From Serinus canaria (Eukaryota > Chordata > Aves > Passeriformes > Fringillidae), in contig NC_066313.1 in assembly GCF_022539315.1 (NCBI RefSeq), positions 31,409,059 through 31,473,058 on the forward strand: 64,000 bases of DNA, read 5' to 3'. Under the pieces are notes generated by a model that saw only the letters and a list, made by a program, of their open reading frames with translations, searched no databases and had not been told where the DNA came from. Shown piece after piece: positions 23,590 through 35,927 of this stretch (the stretch's first letter is position 1; each line of letters opens with the position of its first letter). The position numbers and the translations under genes were made by a program.

Positions 23590-26220
23590 GTGAGTAAAAT
23601 ACAGCTCACCCAAGGTGGTGATAAAATGTATCTATTGTTGCAGAAAATATAGTATAATTGGAATATGCCTTATAAAATAAGACCTTGTTTTAAATAAAAA
23701 TCCTCTGGACTACTGAAGTTTCCTTTACCAAGAACTATATAAGCATAATTATATAAAGATCCTGGGTATTATTGCAGCAGTTAAATAACCTGTGAATAAT
23801 CTTCATATACTTGTGTGTTGATTTCCAGAAATTTGACACTCCAAGAATCTTCTCACAAGAGTTTATCGTATTAATTTTTTATTTCTCCTCTTATGTTTTC
23901 ACTCCTTTCTGCTACTAGATGTTGTTTATTTTGCTCTACATATTCTTGCTTTCCATGTCTTCTACTTAAAAACCCAATCATTAGGAACAATGAGATAAGG
24001 CTGAATTCTGTTTTAACAGATTTAACAATGGAAAAATTCAAATTTAAGTCAATAAAGAAAAAACTTTACTACATACAGAAGAGCTTTGAGCACTCCCCTA
24101 TGACCTTGACACATACAAAGTGCTGCCTGTGGGAGAGTTGAAAACCCCTTATTCCCAAATATTAGTGTTTGTGGATTGACTGTAACAATTCTACAGAAAA
24201 GTATTGGGGCATGAGCCAGCAAAGACAAGCAGCAGCATCCTGGATTTCAAGAGCAGGAGTAGATTCAGAAGATCCAGGGAAGGAATTATTCCTCTATAAT
24301 TCGTCCTTGTGACACTGGATCCACTTTTTGGCATAGGTTCATTTTTCACTAATGGCATATTTTCATATATGACATATTTCAATATCTATCCAAAGGAATT
24401 ATAAAAATCAGAGAGAATTCATTAATTTTGGACCTCACATATCACTTTTTGCAGAAATACTGATAGAACCAGGCTACAAAACTGCGGGAGGTAAACTAAC
24501 TACACAGACATACACGCAGAAGAATTTTCAAGGGACAGTGTTTTTTTTTAGAGAATTCTAACTGAAAAGAAACTTTTTTGCAAGAAAACATGCCAAATAC
24601 CCAGGAGGAAGCTTGATTTTGCATTGCAAAGCAGCCCTAACCAACCTACTTAAGTTCATATTGGATCTTGGAAGCCTGCATTCTTCAATGTGTTTGATGT
24701 GATTTCTCGGGAAAAAATTAAAATCTGTGTTGAGGAGAAGCCTCATCTATTTTAGACTTCTACTGGGATCTGAAATCAGTGGGATATTTTTTAATCCTTC
24801 TTTTTTTCACGCTGAGTAAACTTTTAACATATTTCTGAGTTTCACTACAAATATTTTTCAAGCTTACTTATTTCCCATCACATCGGGTAATTATTAGAGG
24901 TACAACTTCTCTGCACAGACTGACTTCACTTTTGTGCTAATTCAACATAAACCTGTATTTGCACCACTGCCACTCACAGCAAGGCAGCTCCTCAGAGCAT
25001 CTTAAAGTGCCTTCATTTCAGCATGCCTGAGAATCCACCGTAACATTTCAAAGGAAGAGATGAATCAGGTTTTTAAATACAAAATATGACGTGATGTGAT
25101 ATTCAACATGCAGCTTTCTCTATTTTAACAATATTAGAGGCATGAATGTTTCTGTTTGCTAGTACTAAAGAGCTTTAAGTGCTGTTATAAGGATGTTTTT
25201 TAAGAAATGTAAATAAAATCTAAGCAAGGTCATGACAAGCTAAAAGGATGTATATTATGTTCTAAATTTACTCCAGTTAATACAATACAACATTTCAGGA
25301 TTACAGTTAAAATAGGAAGAGAAATTAATTTGTTTATATGAAAACTTTTTTGGGGGAAAATATAAGTAGTTTTTAGAGGCATAGTTTAAATATTTTCCAC
25401 ACTTCCCCCCCGCAACAATGATTCTATATTCATTTCCCTCAGTCAAAACCTGATTTCCTTCAGAATGAAGGCCACAGGCACTGGAATTTGTTTTTAATGA
25501 CTGCCTCAAAAACAAAGATTGTGATATTCTGAGGAAACAATTTAAATATTTACAGCAATGTGACAATGGAGAGACTATTTAGAAAAAAACTTTCCCAGAA
25601 GTTTTCACTTTACCACTTAGCTAAAGTCTAGCTTGGTGCACTACTTCCAGTTGGTTTTATGGAAGTCTCCTTCATCACATTTGAATAAAACTTTCAGGTG
25701 TTTTATGACTGAGACAATTCATTCCAACAACAAAAATAAAAGTTGACAAGATAGTGATTCAAAAGTAAAAAGGGGTTGCAAGAAAAAAATACAAAAAAAA
25801 TAGATGTTTAAGGTGGTGATTCTCAAGATTTGTCTTAACACAATGAACACATCACATCCATCAGATTCAAAGACAATTTCTCAGAAGTTGGATGAAATTT
25901 GGTTTAAAACATTCTGGTTTTGCAGGCATGCACATTTCTTGTCTATTGCAATCTCTTAGAAGTGTAATTTCATCTTCTAGTTTGCCCATAAAAGAAAATA
26001 TTTTCCTTTGACAGACATGCTTCACATTAAAGTGTTCTATAAAGTATTCTATATTAGAAAATGTTTTTACACAGCACTCCAAAAAACCAAAAATTTTGCT
26101 GAGACTACATTGCATCAATTTTTTGTTTATATCATCTTATATTTTGCAAATATAAGCTGCAGTAGATGGGGAGGTTGTTTTGAGGCTGGCAGATATGCAG
26201 AAGGGTTTGGTTGCTGAGCA
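23590..26220. other. Non-coding stretch, nothing recognised
   Basis: AT-rich DNA without an interspersed repeat or protein-like frame. The minus-strand frame at 25255-25566 (103 codons) has no recognisable motif. Confidence 0.5.
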
Positions 26221-26224
26221 TTTT

Positions 26225-26365
26225 GGAGTGGTATTTTTGTCTGCTTTTGTTTTGTTTTGGGGTTTTTGTGGGGATTTTTGTGTTTTGGTTTGGTTTTTGG
26301 GTGGTTTTTTTTGTTGGTTTGGTTTGGTTTGGTTTTTTGGTGGGTTTTGGTTATTGGTAGGAGTT
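26225..26365. repeat. G/T-rich (TTTGG)-like low-complexity tract
   Basis: The plus strand is almost only G and T, with ttttggggtttttgtgggg units and a run of ggtttggtttggtttggttt at about 26318-26337. Several G-runs of three or four could form G-quadruplexes. It is not the vertebrate telomere repeat TTAGGG. Lys/Pro/Asn-rich or Gly/Phe/Trp-rich frames here are composition products. Confidence 0.9.
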
Positions 26366-28955
26366 TTTTTGAGATATTAGAAAAGTTTCTCAAAATATTA
26401 GTTTGTAAGAGTCAGCCATGCAATTTCACACAGGTAATAGGAATAGGCACCAGCCAAGCAAGAATCCAATTTGTGAAAGCATTCTCTTTATCAGACCACT
26501 CTAGAAAGATGCTCTATGTAGCAACAACATGAACAATTCATAATAAATGACCCCAAGGGAAAAGTGATTAATCATATTTCAGTTGTTAGTTTAGCAAGGT
26601 GAGACACATCCCAGTGGAAGGAGATTGCCTTACTGATACGTATTTAGAGGCACGAATTCAGGGGCCCAATGAATGAGCATAAAATCTATAGGTATGCCAT
26701 TTATCTCAAGAAACTTCTTTGTTAAAGGAAGGGTTGGGAGACTTCTTTTTAAACCACAACCAAACAAGCATTGGAAAAGAGTGATCTCTTCTGAGACATA
26801 CATGGACTGGTCATATGGTTGATATATGAACAAGCGTAGGATCATGTTAAACAGATGGCACACAAAACACTTCCTTTTTTGCTCTAATTCCCAAAGGAGA
26901 AAAAATTGACACTCAAGATATGCTATGGCATATTGTCACAGCCTGCTTTGCATTTAGCTGAAATATTACACAGTACTGTTTTCTTGAAATGGGATGCTCT
27001 AACACAGTCTTGGTCTCAAAGACCTCCCCACCAAAGTTTCTTAGGTTTCTTTTCGTTTCTGTCTTCTTACAGAAATGTAGTGGTCAAAGTCAACTCCAAT
27101 TTCAGCAGATGCTGCAAAGAGCATTATTCCTTCCCAGCAGCCTTTTGCAGTGGTTAATCACCACTCACATTTTGCACAACATGAAACACAAGTCTACTTG
27201 TGTATTTCATTTCAAATAAGTAGTGAGACATGTAATGTCTGTCTGCAACCAGGCCCTGTATTACATGTAGCCACTGGAACTGTTCAGAATGAGATCTGAG
27301 CACTGTGACAGTAAACATGTTCTAACAGCTTCACTGGATTTCCACCTCATATTTCTGGAAATATTGTATAACTTGGTTTTTTATAGAGAGGAAGTGGTTA
27401 AGAAGGAAGGGTATTGATTTTGTTTCTAATCTAGCATAAGCACAATGAACAACTAAGCAATACTCATAGGCACTAATATTCCATGATAATTTAAGTTTTA
27501 TAGCAAATGGGTTTAATCTTCTGTTGAGGTAAGTCCCTTAAAAAGTTTCCATGAGCTTCTAAGAGAAATCGCATGCATTTTTTCTCTTGCAAGGGCTATA
27601 GAATAGTATTAAAGATGCATGACTGAAATGGATAACATGCACTCAATTATCATTTATCATAGATTTTTTTTAATTTTTCCCACTAATATCTCTTAGCAAT
27701 GTAAAATTGTTCTTACAGTTAGTTTAAAAATGAGCAGTTTATACTGTTGTATCAAAAAGAAAGTAGCATGATCCTCCTGGCAGTTGTTTCCTAACAATTA
27801 ATCATTTCTGTCTGTGAGGCTTTGCCCTCAAATCCTCTATACTGAGATACAGTATTTCACTATTGTCTATTGAATAGCTCCTTCCACATTCCCAACTCAT
27901 TGGAATGCAATATGTTTTTCATTCATAGCTTATGCTTGTCTCCTTACATTATAGCAGTATTGTGATTATTAATCCCTTCATCATGTAACTAATATGTGAT
28001 AAATCAGCCCTCTGTTACCAGTCTGGAATTGTTATTTGCTAAAGTGATGCCTTTTACCTCTGATAAAAATCTTGCATTAAATTTTCTTTCAGTAAGATCC
28101 TTTAAATCATTAATTTGGCTGAGGAGTGATGCAAATGACCAATGAAGAGATTTTTCTGTTTTAATCCCAGTAATGAATCTTTTATCTGTAAGTAGGCAGC
28201 TTTTCTATTTTCAATATGGGTCTGCTTAAAGTGTTACAAATACAGAGGATGAAAACTGACTAGCTTGGAGGTTTTTCCCTTCTGCAATAAAGTATTTCTG
28301 AATGCACACAGATTAATTTTTTTTCAATTTTTAACTTCAATATTTCAGTGAATGGGACAGATTGGTTTTGCACAGAGACATTAGCAAGGAGACTTTGAGA
28401 TACTACCTCCATGATCCTAGTCAAATTAATTATTGTCACTCCAGGAAGTGGTGGGGGTTTTGTCCCCAGCTGAAAATGAGGATAGCATTCCACCCCTTCC
28501 TTCCCAAATTTTGTCTGATTTTCCTATTTAGACAAAGAGGTCTTTGTCACTAAGAGGTCATTATTACATTTAGGTATTTTAGGCCTCTTATCTCTTCTGG
28601 GACCCTTATTGATTGTCTAGATATAAATATATGGTATTAAGAATACAAAATCATAGACAAGATGCTTCACCAGGTAAAATCCAGCATGTGAGAGTGAAAT
28701 TGATTAAATTTTATTCTTACCTCTAGTGTCTGTACAAATTCTTGGTTAAAACCAATTAATACAAATTATAATCTTGGATGCTTTTCATACCATGCTAGTA
28801 AAGTCATAGTAACTAAAGAATAAATTTAAATTATATAAATTATACATATTGAAAGTTATTGGAAATAGGCCAAAGAACATCAAAACAGCCATTTAAAAAT
28901 CAAGTTAAACTTCTTGTATTTTCTTTCAAGCTTATTCAACTCACTAAAGAGATCA
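26366..28955. other. Non-coding stretch, nothing recognised
   Basis: No gene or interspersed repeat is supported. The part at about 27950-28230 is AT-rich, uninterrupted by repeats and of even complexity, as conserved non-coding elements often are, but conservation cannot be judged from one sequence. Confidence 0.45.
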
Positions 28956-28959
28956 GAGA

Positions 28960-29143
28960 TAGGGTTGTAAAGTGTTGGAACTAATTGCCATGTGAAGTGG
29001 TAGCAACTCCATTCCTGGAATTGTTCAAAAAAAGTGTGGATATGGAGGACATGGTTTGATGGTGAACATGTTGGTGGTACTAGTTTGATGGTTGGACTTG
29101 ATGATCTTAAAGGTCTTTTACAGCCTTAATAATTCTATGATTC
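28960..29143 (+). mobile_element. CR1 LINE 3' fragment with tail, plus orientation
   Basis: Typical CR1 3' sequence in sense: 'gtgttggaactaattgcca', 'ctccattcctggaattgttc', 'gatggttggacttgatgatc' and 'ttaaaggtcttttacagcct', with the tail aataattctatgattcaa. The 5' end is truncated near 28960. It is followed after about 20 bp by a second, different CR1 piece. Confidence 0.93.
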
Positions 29144-29165
29144 AACTTTAAAAAAAAAATCAAAG

Positions 29166-29470
29166 GCAAAAGCTGTACCCAGCGACAAGAGAGGTTGAAA
29201 AGACAATGGAAGGAACCACTAACTGGTCAGCCTTACCCCAGTCCTTGGAAAAGCCTCAAAGGTCACTCATGGAACACATTTCAGTGTACTTGAAGAAGGT
29301 GATCAGGAGCAGCCAGCATAGATTGGTGAACGATAACTCAGAGTTGATCCAACAATTGCCTTCTATGACAAAAATGTCTGGATCTCTGGCTAAGGAGAGA
29401 GCACTGGCTGTCATCTACCTTGTCTTCAGCAAGGTTTTGGGACCTGTCTCCCATCTCAGGGTCTTTGTAA
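29166..29470 (+). pseudogene. CR1 reverse transcriptase fragment without 3' end
   Basis: The plus-strand translation shows VIRSSQHR at about 29299-29322 and, about 30 residues later, AVIYLVFSKVLGPVSH (about 29407-29454). These correspond to the CR1 ORF2 blocks VIRSSQHGF and VYLDFSKAFDTVSH. The catalytic first aspartate of YLDF is replaced by valine, so this copy is inactive on that ground alone. The frame is open for 92 codons but only because it is short. No CR1 tail follows, so the element is truncated at both ends or was cut by a rearrangement. Confidence 0.88.
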
Positions 29471-32235
29471 ACAGCTTTGTTTGAATTCAGGTTTGACCAT
29501 GAGGTAGTGTGGTTACCTCTATCTGGGGCTCCTAACAATGGATTAGAGTATGGTATGTTTTCCTCCAGGTACTAGTATATTTTCTATAGTTTAGGAGGGT
29601 TGTTATGTCTCTAGACAGTGAGCAGTGCTCATTCTGGACTTTGTAATTATAACTCCTCTTGTGCAGGGCTACCAATGGACCAGGATTTCTGGGTTACTTT
29701 TATAGCATGGACATTATTCAGAGACCTGTTCTAAATCAAAAATCACAGGGTGGAGAAACGCCACAGGGGAAGACTTAAAAATAATCAACCAGGAAAAAAA
29801 CCTCTTTCCTAGATTTATTTCCATATTAAAGGAGTAAATACTAAGCACCAGACAACTTCAAACACAGATAAAATATAACTATTACTGCAAAAATGTTCTC
29901 ATGGCTCTTTCAAACAGACATGAAAGAAGTTATGGACAAAATGTTGTGAAGAAACACACAAACCTTATAACCCAAATGGGGGTCTGTCATTTCAATGTAG
30001 CTTTGTTCTTTCATAGCACAGGCCAATCAAAGCAGATTAGGATTTGTTGTCACAAGCACTGTATGAGCTACACCACAATTACCCCGTTGCTCAAGCATCT
30101 CAAGGCTTGTTGCTGCCTTAGGCAACACCCCTCATGCTGTGTCACTGGGCCTTATCATAAATTATACCCATTAACAGTGCATGAATAATGGTGACTTGCA
30201 GATGTTTTCAAATTTTATTTAAAACCTTATTGTGTGGAAGCCTACCTCCTGTTGGATATCCAAAAGCCATCCATAATAAAATTGTTTACTTTTCAGTTTG
30301 TGGTGGTTCCTAATTCTGTTGCCTGTTTTACAAATCTTTCCCCAGTGTATTAGAGGCATAAGTCATGAAGATTCCTGGTTGTGCAACTGAAAGTGAAACA
30401 GCATGAAAGGCAGCAGCAGCTGGGACTAGGACTTGGGATTTTTCAGCATCTTCTGGTCTCTATCCTATTAATCTCAGGCAAGTAATTTTGTCTTTGAGTT
30501 CCCACCGGTGGTCTCCTCTGGAGAACTTATTACTTAATGAGATACTAAGACTCTACATTCAAATAGGATTTCTGTAATACAATATTCTCTACTCCTAATT
30601 TAGGTTTCCTAAGGAATCTGCTGAGAGGAGTGAAAAAAAAGAAAAAGATAAACTTCCATACAAAAACAACTCACCACAAAAAAACACTCCAAGGGCCAAC
30701 CAGGATTTCCAAGCACAAGGGAGATCACTTTGCACTTTCTCACAACATGTTGTCTTATCTTGGCAATTCGCATATATTGATTGACTTCAGAAGAGATTAC
30801 ACAAATACTGTGTAGTTTTTCTGGACCTCAGTGTGCATGTTGAGTATTGAATACAGAACAGCAGCTTGAATTTTAATGTACTCTGAATTTTCTCTTCAGC
30901 ATGCTAAATTACCGTTTCAAATTAAACATATATAGAGAAAACAGGAAAGTTTACTTAGCTGTTTCACAGAATGTCTCTGGACTAGATCCTAAACTCATAA
31001 ATATTATTTATAATTACATTTTAGGTTTTTTAAGAGAAGAAAAGCATTTTAAAAACAGATTACAAACTTAACTTTTTTTAAATGACAATGGATTCTGGGC
31101 AAATATCATTCACCCAGACTGACATTCAGCCAGAGAACTTTTCTGATGTTACAATATTTAGGAAGACCAGAGCTATCTTCCAAAATCCCCAATCTCTTAA
31201 GTTATCTAGAGAGAAGCAGGGAAATAATGATTTAGATTTGAGGAGCATTTATCTCGAATATCATACTCTGTTACCTTGTCAAAATACTCTGTTACCTTGT
31301 CAAAATAAGGTGCAAAGGACCTATCCTGAGCCTTATGATGACTTCAGCCCTAGAGGGGTGGGACAGAGACACCACCTCAAAGAGCTCTGCCCCAAAAATG
31401 ACCATGAAGTTTTAGTAGACCATCATATTATCCAAATGCAGCTTGCATCTGCACATGAACTATCCTTGCTTCTTTGAAATTAGTGCAATAAGTGCACCAG
31501 AGAAAGCTGGTATTGTCTCTTTTACAAAATATATTATTCCACTTAGCACTGTAAACAATATTTCATGTATATTGATCAATATGTATATAGATTTGCTTGC
31601 TGCTGCTTTTCATGGACAAGACTCAGCATTCATCAGCCACACTTTTTAGGTAACACACCCTAACAACTACTCTTTTTCCACTAGTGTTTGTAGATGTAAC
31701 AAAGAAGCAGCAGGATATAAAATCTATTTCCACCACTAACATAGATTTACAAATGCACACACAGCACTGAACCTGTCTCTTCTGAGCTGCTTACTGATTT
31801 ATTATATTTTTCTTCCTGAATGCACTGTGTAGGGTTGACAACTTTATAAAGTCATCTTGAGAATCAGAAAGTTGTATGTCGTAATATTGACTTGATAGTT
31901 CTTCAATGTTGCTTTTTTTAGCATGTTAAAATAATGTATGATTATGATCCCTCATCCAGTTTCATCACCTATAACTCCTGTTCACAGGTGCTTGCAGATG
32001 TATCAGAAAATCACCTCATTCCACTTAAAAATAAAATCCCTGCATGTATATCTTATTTTTAGAGATAGCACATTTTCCTGGAAAAAGCATTTCAAAGCTT
32101 TTTGTGATAACTATTTTGATATCTAGGTTACAGAGAATAAGAGTAGTATTCACTGTGTTTATAAAGAAAGTGGAATCAGATTCTACCTAAAGATTTACAG
32201 TGGAAGAGGAATAGGCAATAGCAACAAGGTGAAGC
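29471..32235. other. Non-coding stretch
   Basis: No interspersed repeat is recognised. The plus-strand frame at 31082-31477 (131 codons) contains the 21-bp duplication listed separately, has no known motif and lacks splice or promoter support, so I treat it as chance. Confidence 0.45.
31263..31304 (+). repeat. 21-bp perfect tandem duplication, two copies
   Basis: The unit atactctgttaccttgtcaa(a) at 31263-31283 is repeated without change at 31284-31304. Perfect identity suggests a recent slippage event, possibly polymorphic. Confidence 0.95.
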
Positions 32236-32237
32236 AC

Positions 32238-32453
32238 AGAAATTTCAATTAACTATGAGGAAAAAACAGTGCATAATTAGAGTGGTAAAACACTGGAAAA
32301 TGTTGCCCAGGTTGGTTGTAGTGTCTCCATCCCTGAAAAGAAGCAAAACTCACCTAAACAAAATACTGAGCAATCAAACTTGTACTTGAAGACAGTCTGA
32401 GATAAGTACAGCTTTGGAACAGATGATCTCCAGAAGTTTCTCCCCATCTGATT
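32238..32453 (+). mobile_element. Old CR1 LINE 3' fragment, plus orientation
   Basis: Diverged CR1 3'-region blocks in sense: 'taaaacactggaaaatgttg', 'cccaggttggttgtagtgtc', 'tccatccctg' and then 'gatgatctccagaagtttct' near the 3' end. The ATTCTATGAT tail itself is lost or too decayed to see. Confidence 0.78.
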
Positions 32454-33800
32454 TTTTTAATTTGGTGCCTGAGTTCCTGTTTACTCATTTGGGAATTGGC
32501 TACACTAAAATGTTATTATTTTGAATTGTTAGCAATGAAACTGCTCAAGGCTTCACCGAAGGTACAAAAACTGAACAAAAGATTGGCAAATGTTACTGAG
32601 AGATAGAGACTTAGAATATGCTTTAGTGGACAAAATAATTTTAAAACAGACAGAACACTGCACCTGGATGGTCCAAGGTTAATATAGAAAAACTAGGGCT
32701 CATCATGATCATACCAGTAGTTCCCTCCATTTCTGAAAAACATCACAGAAGGCTATAAAATCTTAAGTCTCCCAGTAAAAACAGTTGCAAATTTTAGTGT
32801 TTTCTTGATATGCAAATATTTTCTAATATTGTATGTTGAAATTCTATCAGAGATGTTTCAAAAATTTTTCTTTTTTCACATTGCATATGGTATGATATCA
32901 AAAAGTGCTTTTCAGTTGTTAAGTCATCTGAAGAAAACACAGCCACTGACCCTTTACATGAAATGAGGAAATAAATATAATTCTTGAAAATCAATCCATT
33001 TTGAGACAATACATAAGTTCTTGCTCCAACATGAACTTACAAATGCCTTAAAAAAGGAGAAAAAAACTAATAAAGTTCAAATAGAAAATGAGAAAGTATT
33101 TATGAAGACACTGATGGGCTTAAAAACAACAGATCCCCATGTCAGATTTAGGAGCAGTTCTAGTTGAAGTATTCAGAATCATTCTATTTATCTGAATGCC
33201 AGTGAGGAGTGAGAGACAATTCCAGTGTCATTCATGTCAGAGGTAGAATGAATTGTCCTCTGGAGATGTCTTTTTACTAGGCTAAGCTAAGTAGCTAAAA
33301 CTAGCTAAGAAAAGAGCTTACTCTTCACTTAGGATTTCTATGTTAGTTAAGATTAATCCAGGCTTAACTTATCATATGGAATAGCCTTTTTCTGCTTCAA
33401 GAACTGACATGAGCAGTAGCATGCAGCAACTCTACAAAAATTAATGAGATAAAATCTGAAATGGTTACCTAGTTACGCCAAAATAATTGCAGAGCTCTAC
33501 AATAATTTTCATCAAAATGATACCATTAAAACTATTTGAGCAGAGCTATAACAGAAATGTCTGAAACAGCAAGGGCTGTTTCAGGCTCTGACCCTTTCTC
33601 TACATCCATACCTATGGGTACATCTCCATCACTTAAACAATGATCAATGGCTGCTTGTCACTACTGAGGCCAGACTGCACAGCACACTTCACCATGCAGC
33701 TGAATTATTTTCTGTGGTAAAACAGAATAATTTCAACCATGCTTCCAGGTTAGAGTAGCCTGTGGTTTATGATATTCTTCAGACCATGGTGTATGTCTGT
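32454..33800. other. Non-coding stretch, nothing recognised
   Basis: No gene is supported. It contains the short hairpin at 33561-33584 listed separately. Confidence 0.5.
33561..33584. repeat. Tight hairpin, 10-bp perfect stem, 4-nt loop
   Basis: ctgaaacagc (33561-33570), loop aagg, gctgtttcag (33575-33584). The outer bases cagag (33541-33545) and ctctg (33586-33590) could add pairing. Confidence 0.85.
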
Positions 33801-33805
33801 AGGAA

Positions 33806-33860
33806 GCACACAATGCACAACAAAGAATATGACGCAGTCTAGGTCCTTTCTAGTTTATTT
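33806..33860 (-). terminator. Candidate poly(A) signal, minus strand
   Basis: On the minus strand, AATAAA lies at 33859-33854. About 25-50 nt downstream is a GU-rich run (ttgttgtgcattgtgtgctt, about 33827-33808). That spacing is what vertebrate cleavage and polyadenylation uses. AATAAA alone is common in AT-rich DNA, and the GU-rich element is what makes this one notable. It would serve the candidate terminal exon just upstream on the same strand. Confidence 0.4.
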
Positions 33861-34398
33861 ACACAGACGGATCATAAAATCAAATTTGGCAAGGAGAGGT
33901 TGTAGAACCAGGATAATGCTCTGCCACAGATTTCTCTAAATTATGCTGGATGAAAACAGTGTTAGGAGAGATGATCTGTGGCTTCTAGTTCGGGACAACT
34001 TCTTAATCAGGTCCTAAAATTTGTTCAACAAAAGTAAGGTGTAATGTTCTTACATAAAATTCACTTTTTTCAAAGGAACTTTCTTATTCTGGCAACATTT
34101 TCTGTTCCTGCCTAAAGTCTTCCAAAAGTTGTTTTCCAGCTTCCTCATGCATAGGTACTACAGCTGCACTGGGACCCAGTACCTGCCTATAAAGTGAAGG
34201 TGAACACTGTGCAGCGTGGAGAGGCAGAGAAGAAGCCAATATCACTATATTTATACGCTGCTTGATTTGATTTCTGGTCAGTGGTGTGATTTCCCCAAAA
34301 TGAACTGTGACATTTCCTACAGCTGCCTCCTCAGCATAGAAAATAGGATTCTGCTCACCTGGGACTGACACAAGGGAAAATCCTTGCCAGCTCTAGGT
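33835..34398 (-). other. Candidate terminal exon, minus strand (unidentified protein-like frame)
   Basis: Reading leftward, an open frame of about 100 codons from about 34392 ends with a TAA at 34086-34084. It is followed by about 225 nt to AATAAA and a GU-rich element. The translation is balanced in composition (GNVTVHFGEITPLTRNQIKQ in the middle, then an acidic end QLLEDFRQEQKMLPE). I do not recognise the protein. The acceptor is uncertain. The best one (tacactgcatacag, ending at 34399) would put a TAG in this frame two codons later, and a weaker AG at about 34393 would be needed to avoid it. A good donor (CCCAG|GTGAGC at 34359/34358) also sits inside, so a 40-bp internal exon is an alternative. 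It may be chance. Confidence 0.28.
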
Positions 34399-35927
34399 CT
34401 GTATGCAGTGTAAGACAAAAAATTCTATTCAGCTCGGTGGTACAGCTCAATCATAATGATTGCTTTTAGAAAAACAGAAAGGCAGCACATAAAACTACAT
34501 GGGGAGGACCCATTCCTGTTAACATTTAATATTCTCATATAAACATATTCTTTCTTCAAGATGAGTTTAAGATTGCAGTCCTCTTCTGTAGAGATGCAAA
34601 ACATAATGGAAAAAATTATAAAATGAGCATCTTCCTGATGGCATTTCTGTATGCATTAGTAGAGACATCCGTTTTACTTTCCTTTTCACCTTAGTGTATT
34701 TTTTAACATGTATATAATTTTATTCCATTGATTTGGTTGACTTGCTTCACCAATCATTTCACTACTAAAAGAGCTTTAAAATGGTCAATAAAACAATAAA
34801 ATTTCAAATCAAAATACCCCCCAATTGTAGCAATTTCACAGAACTAGATCCAAGTTTTTTGTAAAACATGTTGCATCTGTTTTGCTTGTATAAAATCTAT
34901 TTACTAGAGAGTACATTTTTCACAGTAAAATCACATAAGGCTTTTTAATGCAAATATTCTATCAAGAATTCATAGGCAAGCTGAATTGGCGGATTCTCCT
35001 TACAAAGCATGTTTATTTTTTTTTTAATTAATGCCTTGAAATGATGGATACATCAAGTTATAGGTACAAGAGCAGCTTAATATGACTAGTTTTGTATTAG
35101 GGAATGGTAACATACTGTATTTTATATTGACCTGCAGAAATAATTGGGTTCATATATTTGTGGACTCTCATTTATTATAAGATATGTTATTAGAAAAGTG
35201 TTTTAAAGATTGCTTCTGTCAAATAATAAAATATCAGTTTGATGGTCTATTTTTCATTACATCAACATACAATGTAAGAGTAAAACTGTATGGAGATAAA
35301 TGGCTAAATCCTTCAGGGTGAACTCCACTTGAAAAATTTTTATTGGAGATAATACAAATAGTTTGAGTATAAAAAATAACTGTATTAGCACTCAGGAACT
35401 TTTTTGTGTCAACTTTAAAGCAGAATGACCCAACCACCACAGAAGTTGATAGAAGCTTTCCTTCAACTGGGATGGAAGAGAACCTGCCCCTGAAAAACAC
35501 CCTGATATCTTGACAACTTCTCTAAAGAACATCAGATTTGATATTCTATGTATGTACCATACCAATGAAATCACATATACTTCTGCCACCAGAGTAGGAG
35601 TTTTAGGAATGACAGATGAACTGCACCACTGAGAAAAGTTGTTGCCTAATCTCCAACGTGTTCAGAGACTTGTTCAGTTGACTTAAAATCAAGTTGTGTT
35701 GCAAAAGAAACTAGTAAAAGCTAAATCATTTTCCTTCAATATGAACACCCATTTGCAATGGTAAAGATTTGTTTTTGAAACCCTAATTGAAAGTTCTGCC
35801 TGTATTACAATGAATCAAATAATTGAATTAAACTGCATGTCATGATGGTTTTAACAATCCAAGAAAAGCATTCAAACAAAACAAGTTGAAAATATAAACT
35901 ATGATAAATTAAAACAAAAGGACTTAC

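Noticed and set aside
31082..31477. 131-codon plus-strand open frame
   Set aside because: It includes a perfect 21-bp duplication that merely repeats seven codons, and no recognisable domain or flanking gene signals are present.
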